This document shows, piece after piece, positions 29,911-38,098 of a stretch of DNA of 64,000 bases (position 1 is its first letter; each line of letters starts with the position of its first letter). The notes beneath the pieces were generated by a model. It saw only the letters and a list, made by a program, of their open reading frames with translations. It ran no database searches and had not been told where the DNA came from. The translations under genes were made by a program, and so were the position numbers. This DNA comes from Streptomyces sp. NBC_01341 (GTDB lineage: Bacteria > Actinomycetota > Actinomycetes > Streptomycetales > Streptomycetaceae), in NCBI RefSeq assembly GCF_035946055.1, contig NZ_CP108364.1, forward strand, positions 2,790,001 to 2,854,000, written 5' to 3'.

Positions 29911-31098
29911 TCAGGGCGGCCCGGGCCCCAGCAGCGTCCACGCCCCGTAGGCGGCCGAGCCGACGGCCAGCGCGGCCAGGACGGCCCCCGTGCGTACCGT
30001 CGGGCGCAGCCGGGCCAGCGCCGCTGCGGGGGGCAGGAGCAGGGGGAAGGCGGGCATCATCAGGCGCGGCCGGGAACCGAAGTAGCCGGAGCCGATGAGC
30101 GAGATGACGACGACCGCGATGCCGTACACCAGCACGGGCAGCGGCTGCCGCTGTCGCACGCACAGGAACACCAGACACCCCAGCAGTCCCAGCGCGGCGC
30201 AGAGCCCGAGCGCGGCGGGCAGCGGCAGGCCGGCGATGAAGCCGGCCAGCGCACGGCCGCCGTCGATGCTGTTGCCCCACTGCGCCTGCACATCGAAGTA
30301 CGCGAAGGGACTGCCCTCCCGTACGGCGACGAACACCACGTAGGCCAGCCAGCCGAGCGGTGCGAGGCAGACTCCGGACAGCAGGCGCGCGTTGCGGCGC
30401 AGCAGGCCCTCCCGGCCGCCCGCCCGGTACTCCTTGACGAGGCCGGCGGCCCCTGCCACGGCGAGCGCGGCGATGAGCGCCGCGGCGGAGGGCCGGGTCA
30501 GCCCCGCCAGGACACAGAGGGCCCCGGCACCGATCCAGCGGCCCCTGAGGGCGGCGTACAAAGACCATGCGGCGAGCGCGGTGAACAAGGTCTCCGTGTA
30601 CGCCATCGACTGCACGAACGCCGTCGGGTACGCGCCCCACAGCGCGACCAGCACCAGCCCGGCGCGCCGCCCGTACAGGCGGGCGCCGACGGCGTGGATC
30701 CCCCAGGCGGCGACGAACCCGGCCGACCAGGCGACGACGATCCCCGCGCCCTGGACGGTGAGCGGCGTCACGGAGGCGAGCGCCCGCTCCAGGGCGGGCA
30801 GCAGCGGGAAGAAGGCCAGGTCCGGATGGACTCCGCCGTCGGGGAGGGTGGCCGTGTAGCCGTAACCGTGCTCCGCGACGCGCTGGTACCAGACGGAGTC
30901 CCAGCGGCCGCCGAGCAGATGCCAGGCATCCTTCCCGGCGGCGGAGGCCGACACCCAGAACACGAGGAGCCCGACGGCGCGGACCGCCGCGTAGGCGCCC
31001 AGCGCGGGGGCGGCGGCCGTGAGCAGAGCAGCGGCGCGCTCCCGGGTGGCGCGGGTGTCGGGCGCCGCCGGGCGGGGGCGCGTCTGCTGATCGGGCAT
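29911..31098 (-). CDS. Polytopic glycosyltransferase, PIG-V/mannosyltransferase-like
   Basis: 395 residues with about 9-10 helices. The first extracytoplasmic loop (GRWDSVWYQRVAEHGYGY) with acidic residues, and FFPLLPALERAL, match GT-C enzymes of the PIG-V/DUF2029 type that use polyprenyl-phosphate sugars. Likely adds mannose to cell-envelope or secreted proteins; a link to the neighbouring secreted proteins is conceivable. ATG 31098 is the first methionine before the membrane region. Confidence 0.82.
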   Translation of the reverse strand: MPDQQTRPRPAAPDTRATRERAAALLTAAAPALGAYAAVRAVGLLVFWVSASAAGKDAWHLLGGRWDSVWYQRVAEHGYGYTATLPDGGVHPDLAFFPLLPALERALASVTPLTVQGAGIVVAWSAGFVAAWGIHAVGARLYGRRAGLVLVALWGAYPTAFVQSMAYTETLFTALAAWSLYAALRGRWIGAGALCVLAGLTRPSAAALIAALAVAGAAGLVKEYRAGGREGLLRRNARLLSGVCLAPLGWLAYVVFVAVREGSPFAYFDVQAQWGNSIDGGRALAGFIAGLPLPAALGLCAALGLLGCLVFLCVRQRQPLPVLVYGIAVVVISLIGSGYFGSRPRLMMPAFPLLLPPAAALARLRPTVRTGAVLAALAVGSAAYGAWTLLGPGPP

Positions 31099-31196
31099 GC
31101 GGCCGATTATGGGCCCGCCCCCGGAGGGGCCGGCACGCCGGGGCCGGGCATCCGGCCGCGGAGCTCGTCGGCCCGGGTGCCTGGTGGAGCTTCGCG

Positions 31197-32090
31197 TCAG
31201 CCGCCGTCCCAGGGCAGCTTCGACGGGCGGCGGTGCCACCACCAGCCACGGTCGGCGACCGCGGAGCCCGACCCGGTGAGACGGCCGAGCAGCGCACCGG
31301 AGTCGGCGTCCGTGCCGCGCCGGAAGACCGCGTCGAGCTCCGCGACGGCGCTCCCGAGCCGCTCCCGCTCCGGGCCGGCGGCGGCTCCCAGTTCCTCGAG
31401 ACGGTCACGGGTGCGGAGATCTTCGGCGTACAGCTCGAAGGGGTAGCGCCCGTCCGGCAGCCACCCGGCGTCGATACGGCGCACCAGGCGCTCCCAGAGC
31501 AGCAGCGCCTCGCGGGCACGGTTCACCGTGCCCGTCGCCGGCGCCTCGCCGTCCGGGTCGGCCGCGGCGGCGAACGAGTCGGTGACGGGCGTCTCCCACC
31601 GCTCCGCGCGCAGCGCCTCGGCGAGCACCTCGACCCGGGCCGCCGGGAGCTGCCCCATCGGGGCGTCCACGGCGTCGACCACCAGGCACGGGGGGCCGTC
31701 GCCGTCGCCTTCGTCCGCCTCCAGCAGACGGGCCCGCGCGAGGGCCCCGTCCGGGCCCACCGCCCAGTACGCGGAGGGGGCGGTTTCCTGCGCGGGGTAC
31801 AGGACCGTCGTACCGAGCCGCGACGCGAGCCGCAGGGCCGCCCCGGCCTCGGACGGCGCGGCCGCCACCGCGCCCGACACGGAGACGTCCCAGGAGAGCG
31901 CCAGATCTCCGGCGACGGAGCGGTGGGTGCAGAGCACCGGCGCGTCCCAGTTCCGGTCGTCCGGCTGCCCCGCGTCCTCGTCGGCGACGTCCACCCCACG
32001 GACCGGGACACCGATCGCTTCGGCCAGCGCCGCCGCCATGGCCTGCGGCGCGGGCCGGTGCACGGTCAGGAAGTTGTAGATCGCCGTCAC
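31197..32090 (-). CDS. Putative immunity protein for toxin A
   Basis: 297 residues, cytoplasmic, acidic, with no recognised family. The GTG start overlaps the stop of the toxin gene (GTGA), so the two are translated together. The position directly after a Hint-plus-toxin C-terminus is that of an immunity gene. Visible segments: NFLTVHRPAPQAMAAALAEA, TTVLYPAQETAPSAYWAV, and a helical C-terminal half. The role is inferred from context alone. Confidence 0.7.
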   Translation of the reverse strand: MTAIYNFLTVHRPAPQAMAAALAEAIGVPVRGVDVADEDAGQPDDRNWDAPVLCTHRSVAGDLALSWDVSVSGAVAAAPSEAGAALRLASRLGTTVLYPAQETAPSAYWAVGPDGALARARLLEADEGDGDGPPCLVVDAVDAPMGQLPAARVEVLAEALRAERWETPVTDSFAAAADPDGEAPATGTVNRAREALLLWERLVRRIDAGWLPDGRYPFELYAEDLRTRDRLEELGAAAGPERERLGSAVAELDAVFRRGTDADSGALLGRLTGSGSAVADRGWWWHRRPSKLPWDGG

Positions 32091-33760
32091 GAATAGGTCC
32101 CGTCGTAAACCTTCTTGGCTTTCTCGACCACCTCAGGATGGTCGGCAAAGCGGGGGTTCCTTGTCAAAGCGGGAGAATCGGCCTTTCCGCCCGCCCTGGC
32201 GATCTCCTTGAGCGCCGCGTACTCGTTCCTGTCGAGTTCGACGAGGCCCTTGCCGGAGATCGGGAAGGTGCGGCCGTTCTCCTCCACCCCGTACTTGCGC
32301 CCGTTGATCTCGTAGGCACTGCCGTTGTCGACAAGCTTGGCCCTGCCTTCCGCGATCCCCTTGACGTCGTTCTGGATGTCCGCCTCGTTGCCCTTGAGGA
32401 TGACCGTGTTCTTCTCCTTCACCATGCCGTTCCTGGCGCCGGAGACGGTGTGCCGGGGATGCGGGGGCTTGAGCTTCTTGCCCGCCGCCGGGCCCTTGAC
32501 GCTCGGGTCGGTCTCGAACTCGCAGTCGTTGTTGTGGACCAGCGCCGCGGCCGTGCCCACGCCCACGTAATAGGCGTGGACGCCCTCGACCGAGAGGTCG
32601 TACGTCGTCTGCCGCTGCGTGTGACGGGACACCGCCGTGACCCGGAGGGACGTGCCGTCGGGCAGCCGCAGCCGTTCCCCGGTCACGATGTCGCCCGCGT
32701 CCACCCAGCGTCCGCTGCCGGTGACCCAGAAGGGGTGCGTGTCCGTCGCGGTGATCCGCCCGGCGGAGGTGCTCAGCCGGGTGAAGTGCTTGTCGGCGTG
32801 CGTGGTGAACGTCTCCGTCACCCGCCGCACCTCGGACACACCGCGTACCGGATCGGTGGCGAGCACCCCGTCCCCGGCCCGCACGGACTGGATGGGAACC
32901 CGCCTGCCGTCCGCGACGAGCACCGGGGTGCCGGGCGGGAAGCTGTGACTGACGGGGCACGAGGTGGGTTTGTCGTCCGGCTTGCCGTCCTTCTCGGGCG
33001 GGTCCTTCTTCTCGGCGTCCAGCTTCTTCCGCGCGTCCGCGAGCTTCTTCTCGGCGTCCTTGACCTTCTTGCGGTTCTTGACCAGGTTCTTCAACCCGTC
33101 GTACAGATCGCCGCCGTGCTTCTTGAGCGCCTGGATGAGCTTGGCGGCCTTCTTCCACTTCCACGGCGCCCCGTACTTCGCGGCGAGCTTCCCGACCGCA
33201 CCCCCGACCAGACTCAGCAGGACGTTGATCAGAGTCTCCGTGCAGGCGCCCATGTCGCCCTTGGTGATGCAGTCCAGGGCGTCGGTGATCCCGAGCTCCT
33301 CGGCCAGGATCTTGGCGAGCTCCTTCGCGGCCTCCAACGCCTGGTCGGAGCTGCTCTTCTCCGCCTTCCGCGCGTCCTGGAGCTCCTTCAGCGCGGCGTC
33401 GTAGTCGATCTGCGCCGGCGACCCGGTCGTGCCGTCGTCGGACGCCGGCGTGCCGTCCCCGGGCGAGCCCTGCGCTTCGTTCGCGCCGCCGCCCCCGCCG
33501 CAGTCACCGCCTCCGCCGATCCGGCACACCTGGGCGCTGATCTTCTCCGACAGTTCGGCGCCGATGCCCGTGGCGACGAGGGCGCCGACGATCGCCACGA
33601 CGACCATGACGAGGCCGAGGTACTCGATCGCGCCCTGACCGCGCTGCCCGCGCTGCCCGCGACACGACCGGCGCAGCCCCAGCAGGCGCGCCTCCGTACG
33701 CGGAACCGAGCGCCGCGGCAGGCGGCGCGAACGACGACGTGCAACCCCCGGACCAGACAT
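32087..33760 (-). CDS. Protein A: pilin-signal polymorphic toxin with Hint domain
   Basis: 557 residues. A basic N-terminus (1-40) ends in a Flp-type prepilin site G41|QGAIE46-YLG, then a hydrophobic helix (about 47-67). Next come a Gly-rich linker, a helical Lys-rich region (about 115-255), a Hint autoprotease domain (about 268-412, SFPPGTPVLVADGRRVPIQSVRAGD to ALVHNND) and a C-terminal ~145-residue unassigned toxin domain. In family Hint domains a Cys precedes SF by two residues; here it is Ser271, with Cys268 nearby. ATG 33760 lies 7 nt after the -10 of site 3, so the mRNA may be nearly leaderless. Confidence 0.85.
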   Translation of the reverse strand: MSGPGVARRRSRRLPRRSVPRTEARLLGLRRSCRGQRGQRGQGAIEYLGLVMVVVAIVGALVATGIGAELSEKISAQVCRIGGGGDCGGGGGANEAQGSPGDGTPASDDGTTGSPAQIDYDAALKELQDARKAEKSSSDQALEAAKELAKILAEELGITDALDCITKGDMGACTETLINVLLSLVGGAVGKLAAKYGAPWKWKKAAKLIQALKKHGGDLYDGLKNLVKNRKKVKDAEKKLADARKKLDAEKKDPPEKDGKPDDKPTSCPVSHSFPPGTPVLVADGRRVPIQSVRAGDGVLATDPVRGVSEVRRVTETFTTHADKHFTRLSTSAGRITATDTHPFWVTGSGRWVDAGDIVTGERLRLPDGTSLRVTAVSRHTQRQTTYDLSVEGVHAYYVGVGTAAALVHNNDCEFETDPSVKGPAAGKKLKPPHPRHTVSGARNGMVKEKNTVILKGNEADIQNDVKGIAEGRAKLVDNGSAYEINGRKYGVEENGRTFPISGKGLVELDRNEYAALKEIARAGGKADSPALTRNPRFADHPEVVEKAKKVYDGTYS

Positions 33761-33767
33761 GGCATCG

Positions 33768-33812
33768 ACGCTAACGGCCGTCAGGCGCACCGGTCTTGGG
33801 CCCACGGACCCA
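33768..33812 (-). promoter_or_regulatory. Tad-regulon promoter, site 3 (protein A)
   Basis: TGGGCCC-AC-GGACCCA (33797-33812), 23 nt, TAGCGT as -10 (33768-33773), 7 nt, ATG 33760. Identical spacing to site 1. Confidence 0.78.
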
Positions 33813-34070
33813 ACCTCGGCCCGGTCGGCACCCAAAGCGGGTGTCTCGGTTGACAGCCCTCAGTCGAGCGATGTCATCACACCGGCCCCGTCCCCGCTCC
33901 CCCACTCGAACGCCCCCTGGCCTGCGCACCCGGGCACGTACCCCTGGGTCCCCCGGCAGGGCGTCGAGAGCAGGCCGGAGCGAGCGGCGCGGGGCGTACG
34001 GCCGGGTGCGGGATGGCGACCGAGGATGAGGTCGACAAACCTTATACAGGTGCACAGTTGGGCCTGTGTT

Positions 34071-34115
34071 TGGGGCCGGGGGCCCAGGTCGGGCACCCCA
34101 TCCCGGTCGTACGCT
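34071..34115 (+). promoter_or_regulatory. Tad-regulon promoter, site 4 (protein B)
   Basis: TGGGGCC-GG-GGGCCCA (34071-34086), 23 nt, TACGCT as -10 (34110-34115). The transcript would start near 34122, ahead of GTG 34140 and GTG 34161. Confidence 0.72.
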
Positions 34116-34160
34116 CACCCCCGTCGGACGACGGAGCAGGTGACGGCGAGAGGGCGGACC

Positions 34161-36164
34161 GTGAGCGGTGGCAGCGATTGGGGAGACCGGGTGCCGGGTC
34201 ACATACCGCCGGGGGCCGCCGGTGGCCCCGGCGGCGGGGGCGGGTGGTTCTTCCCCCTGAGCCGCGGCTGGGCGGCCGGGGCCCTCGTCTACGTCGTCTC
34301 CGGGTTCCTGGTGACGCGGGCACTCGTCGAGACGCTCGCCACCGACGAACGCCTCGGACAGTTCGGCTGGCGGCTCGCGCTGCTGCACCTTCCCGGTGTC
34401 CTCGTCACCGTGCTGACGGTGCTGGCGAGCGCCCGCGCCCTGCCCGGCCGGCAGCGCGGCTCACGCGTCCCGTACCTGCTCGGCACGCTCGCCGTCCCGG
34501 TCGCCGGACTCGCCTTCGGCTACACGGTGACGTGGGACGTGGTCGGCGCCGAGGGACTGCTGATGCCGGTGGTCGCGATGGCGACGGGCGCCGCCGTGGG
34601 GCTCGCTCTGGACCGGCTGCTGGAGGAGCGTGACGACGATCCCGCGTCCGCCCCGACGACGTACAGACGCTCGTACGACTGGCGTGACGACGGGGCCACG
34701 GCCACCGAGTACCTCGGCGTCATCGTCCTGGTCGTCGCGCTGGTCGGCGCCCTCGCCATGGCCGGCATCGGGGGCCGGATCGGTGACCGCATCCGCTGCG
34801 CCATCACCTCGCTGACCGGGGGCGGGAGCGGGTGCACGACGGGCGGGGACGGCACGGCGAACCCGAAGACCGACGCCGACTACGAACCGAAGCTCTGCCA
34901 GATCTCGAACCTCTCCGACACCGCGGGCGGCAAGGTCAAGATCGGCTGGTTCGAGTGGGGCGAGGAATACGGATTCCAGCAGAAGGTCGCCCAGGCCGCC
35001 ACCGACGTGAACGGGGACGGAAAGGTCGACGAGAACGACAAGCTCGTCTACATGACGTTCACCGACGCGGCCTCCGCGGGGGTCAACGCCAGCACTCCGG
35101 GGGTGAAGCTCGGCAGCCTGGGCAAGGCGGACGTCGACGTCGGCGGCGGCATCAAGATCACCAACGGTGACACCTGGGTGTTCAGGAGCGAGGCCGACGC
35201 CCAGAAGATGCGGGACGACATCGAGGAAATGAAGATGTGGGAGACCTCGATGAAGCACAGCGGCGGCTACGGCGGCGGCTGGTACTCCGGTATGAAGTGG
35301 GCGGAGAAGAAGGAGGACATCGAGAAGAAGATCGGTGACAAGAAGATCTCCTACTCGACCATCGGCCTCAACATGTACGCCGACGGCGGTCTCTCCCTCA
35401 AGCCGGGTGACGAGGACAAACTGGGCGCCAAGCTCGGCGGGAAGGCCAAGTTCTCGCCGGACGTGACCATCACCAAGGACGACGTCAACGGCAACGAGTC
35501 CTCCACCTACACCGCCAAGCTGGAGATCGAGGGCAAGGTCGGCGGCAACGCCGGTCCGCTCGGCAGCACGGCCGGCGCGAAGGACACCCACACGGGCGCC
35601 ATCACCGTGACCCGCGACCAGAAGACCGGGAAGATCGTCCGGATCGACATGACGAAGACGGTGGAGAAGACCTCGACGTCCGACAAGGGCGAAGCCGGCG
35701 GGGACAACGGTCAGAAGGACAAGGACAAGCGGGGAGGCAAGGGCGGGATCACCGACTCCTCCGGCGACACCGGAATCGAGGTGCAGACGAACTCGATCGT
35801 CTTCGGCAAGGAGACCGACCGGGCCACGGAGGACAAGCGGGCCATAGCCGAGCAGTGGCTGGACGGATCCGGCAACAACACCGCACCCTTCGAGTACATG
35901 TTCGGCGACAACTCCCTGCAGCAGAAGCCCGCAGGGACGGACCCCTTCCAGCAGACGATGTTCCGGGACGGCCTGTCCAGCACGCTGCGGTACCTCGGCG
36001 AGACCGACGCCCAGGAGTTCGGGTTCGAGGTCTCACTGGGTATGAGCCTCGGGTTCTCCATCTCGGACGAACACAAGAAGGAGTCACTGACGGACGCGCG
36101 GTTCCTCGGAGCTCCGCAGGGCGACAAGCGCGCCTACCTCCCGTACAGCTACTGCGCGCAGTGA
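34161..36164 (+). CDS. Protein B: four-helix membrane domain plus pilin-type segment and large exodomain
   Basis: 667 residues. Four helices (about 37-55, 71-91, 103-127, 131-150) return the chain to the cytoplasm, where RRSYDWRDDG178|ATATE183YLG forms a Flp-type prepilin site before a fifth helix. The ~450-residue exported part has an EF-hand-like loop DVNGDGKVDENDKL (about 282-294), repeated beta-like segments and charged linkers; no nuclease or toxin domain is recognised. GTG 34161 gives the MSG start shared with A and C and has GAGAGG 7 nt upstream; GTG 34140 is an alternative. Confidence 0.82.
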   Translation: MSGGSDWGDRVPGHIPPGAAGGPGGGGGWFFPLSRGWAAGALVYVVSGFLVTRALVETLATDERLGQFGWRLALLHLPGVLVTVLTVLASARALPGRQRGSRVPYLLGTLAVPVAGLAFGYTVTWDVVGAEGLLMPVVAMATGAAVGLALDRLLEERDDDPASAPTTYRRSYDWRDDGATATEYLGVIVLVVALVGALAMAGIGGRIGDRIRCAITSLTGGGSGCTTGGDGTANPKTDADYEPKLCQISNLSDTAGGKVKIGWFEWGEEYGFQQKVAQAATDVNGDGKVDENDKLVYMTFTDAASAGVNASTPGVKLGSLGKADVDVGGGIKITNGDTWVFRSEADAQKMRDDIEEMKMWETSMKHSGGYGGGWYSGMKWAEKKEDIEKKIGDKKISYSTIGLNMYADGGLSLKPGDEDKLGAKLGGKAKFSPDVTITKDDVNGNESSTYTAKLEIEGKVGGNAGPLGSTAGAKDTHTGAITVTRDQKTGKIVRIDMTKTVEKTSTSDKGEAGGDNGQKDKDKRGGKGGITDSSGDTGIEVQTNSIVFGKETDRATEDKRAIAEQWLDGSGNNTAPFEYMFGDNSLQQKPAGTDPFQQTMFRDGLSSTLRYLGETDAQEFGFEVSLGMSLGFSISDEHKKESLTDARFLGAPQGDKRAYLPYSYCAQ

Positions 36165-36766
36165 ACGCGCGCGACCAAGGGGCGATGACGTTGACGAAGT
36201 CCAAGGCGCTCGGCACGGCTGTGACAGCGGCTCTCGGCCTGACCCTGCTCGGCGGATGCGGCGGCACGGACACCGCGTCGGTCCCGGACGGCTGGGGGAC
36301 GCTGGACACCGCAAGCGTGTCCGTCGGCTACCCGAAGGACCAGGGGTACGCCGTCCAGCCCGCCGCGGAGCGCAGTGAGGCCAACGCGGCTGTGGCGCTG
36401 AAGAAGGAGAAGGGGCTGCGCACGGGCATGGTCTCCGTCCAGCTGGACTTCGCCACCGGCGTCGACGACGCCGACGAGGCCGCCGCCGCGGCCGGCGCGG
36501 GGATCGGCCTGGGCACGACCCGGAAGGGCACCCGCGACGTGCGTCTCGCGGGCGAGGAGAGCGCCCGTGAGGCACGCAGGATCGACTACGAGTTCACCTC
36601 CTCGGGGGGGCAGTCGACCCCGGCGAAGGGGACCAGGATGACAGGGGTCGTGGTGGCCGGGGTCGACTCGAAGGACGTACCGTTCGCCATCCGGGTCAAC
36701 GCGGTGAAGGGCGCCCTGAGCCCCGCCGACCTGGACGCGTTCGTCAAGTCCATCACGGTCAAGTAA
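36161..36766 (+). CDS. Lipoprotein coupled to protein B
   Basis: Signal with lipobox (ALGLTLLGGC) followed by a ~170-residue domain (TASVSVGYPKDQGYAVQP to DLDAFVKSITVK) that is not recognised. GTG 36161 overlaps the protein B stop as GTGA; ATG 36185 is an alternative, but its purine block is only 2 nt away. Coupling suggests it works with protein B at the membrane, as a chaperone, inhibitor or anchor; which one cannot be told. Confidence 0.78.
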   Translation: MNARDQGAMTLTKSKALGTAVTAALGLTLLGGCGGTDTASVPDGWGTLDTASVSVGYPKDQGYAVQPAAERSEANAAVALKKEKGLRTGMVSVQLDFATGVDDADEAAAAAGAGIGLGTTRKGTRDVRLAGEESAREARRIDYEFTSSGGQSTPAKGTRMTGVVVAGVDSKDVPFAIRVNAVKGALSPADLDAFVKSITVK

Positions 36767-36786
36767 ACGCCTGCGGAGCCTCGTTC

Positions 36787-37230
36787 ATGGACGTACTGCC
36801 CGGTGGCACGGCCACCTTCCTCCTGCTGTTCGGCCTGTTCCTGGGCGCGTTCGCGGTCCGCTCCGGCCTCCGGCTCGCCCGGGTGCTGCGACTGGTCCGG
36901 CGCGGCGAACGCGCCGAGGGCCGGTGCGCGCGGCGGCGTGTGATCGACCGGGGCCCGGACATGGAGAACCGCTACCGCACGGAGTACGTCTTCGCCTTCC
37001 GCGCCCCGGACGGCCAGGAGGTGGAGTTCACCGACCATGCCCCCGGCCCCTTCGGCTTCGAGGTCGGGGCGCCGGTCCGCGTCTCGTACGACCCCGCGGA
37101 CCCGGCCCGCCGGGCGACGGTGGCGGGGCCGGGCTCCTGGGGCCCGATACTGATGCCGACCGTGTTCGCCGTGGTGCTGGGGCTGTTCTCGCTGGGGCTG
37201 CTGGCGGGTTTCGCGGCGATGCGGTTCTGA
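36787..37230 (+). CDS. DUF3592 membrane protein
   Basis: 147 residues, with a helix at each end (ATFLLLFGLFLGAFAV and GPILMPTVFAVVLGLFSLGLLAGF) around a beta domain (YRTEYVFAFRAPDGQEVEFTDHA, VRVSYDPADPARRA) typical of DUF3592. In toxin loci such proteins sometimes serve as accessory or immunity proteins; here only the position, 20 nt after the lipoprotein gene, suggests a link. Confidence 0.8.
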   Translation: MDVLPGGTATFLLLFGLFLGAFAVRSGLRLARVLRLVRRGERAEGRCARRRVIDRGPDMENRYRTEYVFAFRAPDGQEVEFTDHAPGPFGFEVGAPVRVSYDPADPARRATVAGPGSWGPILMPTVFAVVLGLFSLGLLAGFAAMRF

Positions 37231-37234
37231 GCGC

Positions 37235-37257
37235 GGCCGGCGGCGGGGCTGCCGGCC
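37235..37257. terminator. Short hairpin between convergent genes
   Basis: 7-bp stem GGCCGGC/GCCGGCC (37235-37241 with 37251-37257) just after the DUF3592 stop, facing the Imm52-like gene. Confidence 0.45.
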
Positions 37258-37314
37258 GGTTTCGTGGTGCCGCGCTGTCCGGTTCTGCGGTGACGCACTC
37301 CTGACGTCCGACCG

Positions 37315-38043
37315 TCAGAGCTTGTCCCGGTCGCGAGGCGTGGCGAGTGGCTCCAGCGCGCCCGCGGCCCGCAGCGACGCGTTGACGTCGATCACGGTCC
37401 CGGCCGGCGCCGGCCGCGCGCCGCCCCGGGTCAGGTCGATGACCAGCCCGCCGTTCGCGACCGGGGTGTACGCGCCCGGCAGCCCCTCCGGAGCGAGGGC
37501 CGCCCGCCGCTCGGAGAGGAAGACCGCCCGGCCGCAGCGGGGGTCGGAGTTCTCCAGGCCGAAGTGGTCCGCCACCACCCTGTACAGCGCCTTGTCGTAC
37601 ACCTGCCCGGCGTCGATGTCCCACTCCTCACCGAGGATCGCCAGGATCTCGGGGGTGCGCCGGATGACGTCCGCGTCCTCGTCCACGGTGCGTGAGCGGA
37701 AGGAGACCGAGACGGAGTGGGTGACGTACGTCGACGAGCCCCCCGCGCGGAAGGCCGACGTCACCTTCGCCGCACCCGAGTTGTGCGCCCACAGGGACGC
37801 CCCGTACCCCACCACGTCGAGGTCCGGACCGGTGTTCTCCCGTACGACGTAGTCGGTGAGCGCCGCGACTGAAGGCGTCAGCGGCGGGTCGGCCGGAACG
37901 CCGTCCCCCGCCTCGTGCCACCCGTGGAACGTCCCGGCGTCCAGCTCCCCGAGCCGCACCAGCGTGGCGTACCACCGCTCGGCGATCGCCGGCGGGCCCT
38001 CATCGCGGGCGCCCCAGAAACCGTTGACGACGACGTTCAGCAC
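37315..38043 (-). CDS. Imm52-like immunity protein for toxin C
   Basis: 242 residues. The start VVNGFWGARDEG and the overall layout resemble the immunity-52 family, which accompanies Tox-REase-5 toxins; the gene lies 55 nt downstream of such a toxin on the same strand. GTG 38043 has GAGGGGA 5 nt upstream; GTG 38067 is an alternative. It would bind and block the nuclease domain in the producer's cytoplasm (family inference). Confidence 0.78.
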   Translation of the reverse strand: MLNVVVNGFWGARDEGPPAIAERWYATLVRLGELDAGTFHGWHEAGDGVPADPPLTPSVAALTDYVVRENTGPDLDVVGYGASLWAHNSGAAKVTSAFRAGGSSTYVTHSVSVSFRSRTVDEDADVIRRTPEILAILGEEWDIDAGQVYDKALYRVVADHFGLENSDPRCGRAVFLSERRAALAPEGLPGAYTPVANGGLVIDLTRGGARPAPAGTVIDVNASLRAAGALEPLATPRDRDKL

Positions 38044-38098
38044 GACGCTCCCCTCGCCCTTCTCCACCGCACCGCCGGCACGCGCCTCCGCCGGTGCC

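Larger units (their letters stand above)
33761..34160. other. Divergent control region between proteins A and B
   Basis: 400 bp without a gene. It contains motif site 3 facing protein A and site 4 facing protein B, listed separately. In 33,830-34,060 I see nothing else convincing. Confidence 0.6.

Noticed and set aside
29911..31519. Alternative long frame overlapping the mannosyltransferase-like gene
   Set aside because: Arg-rich shadow with no recognisable domain or ribosome site.
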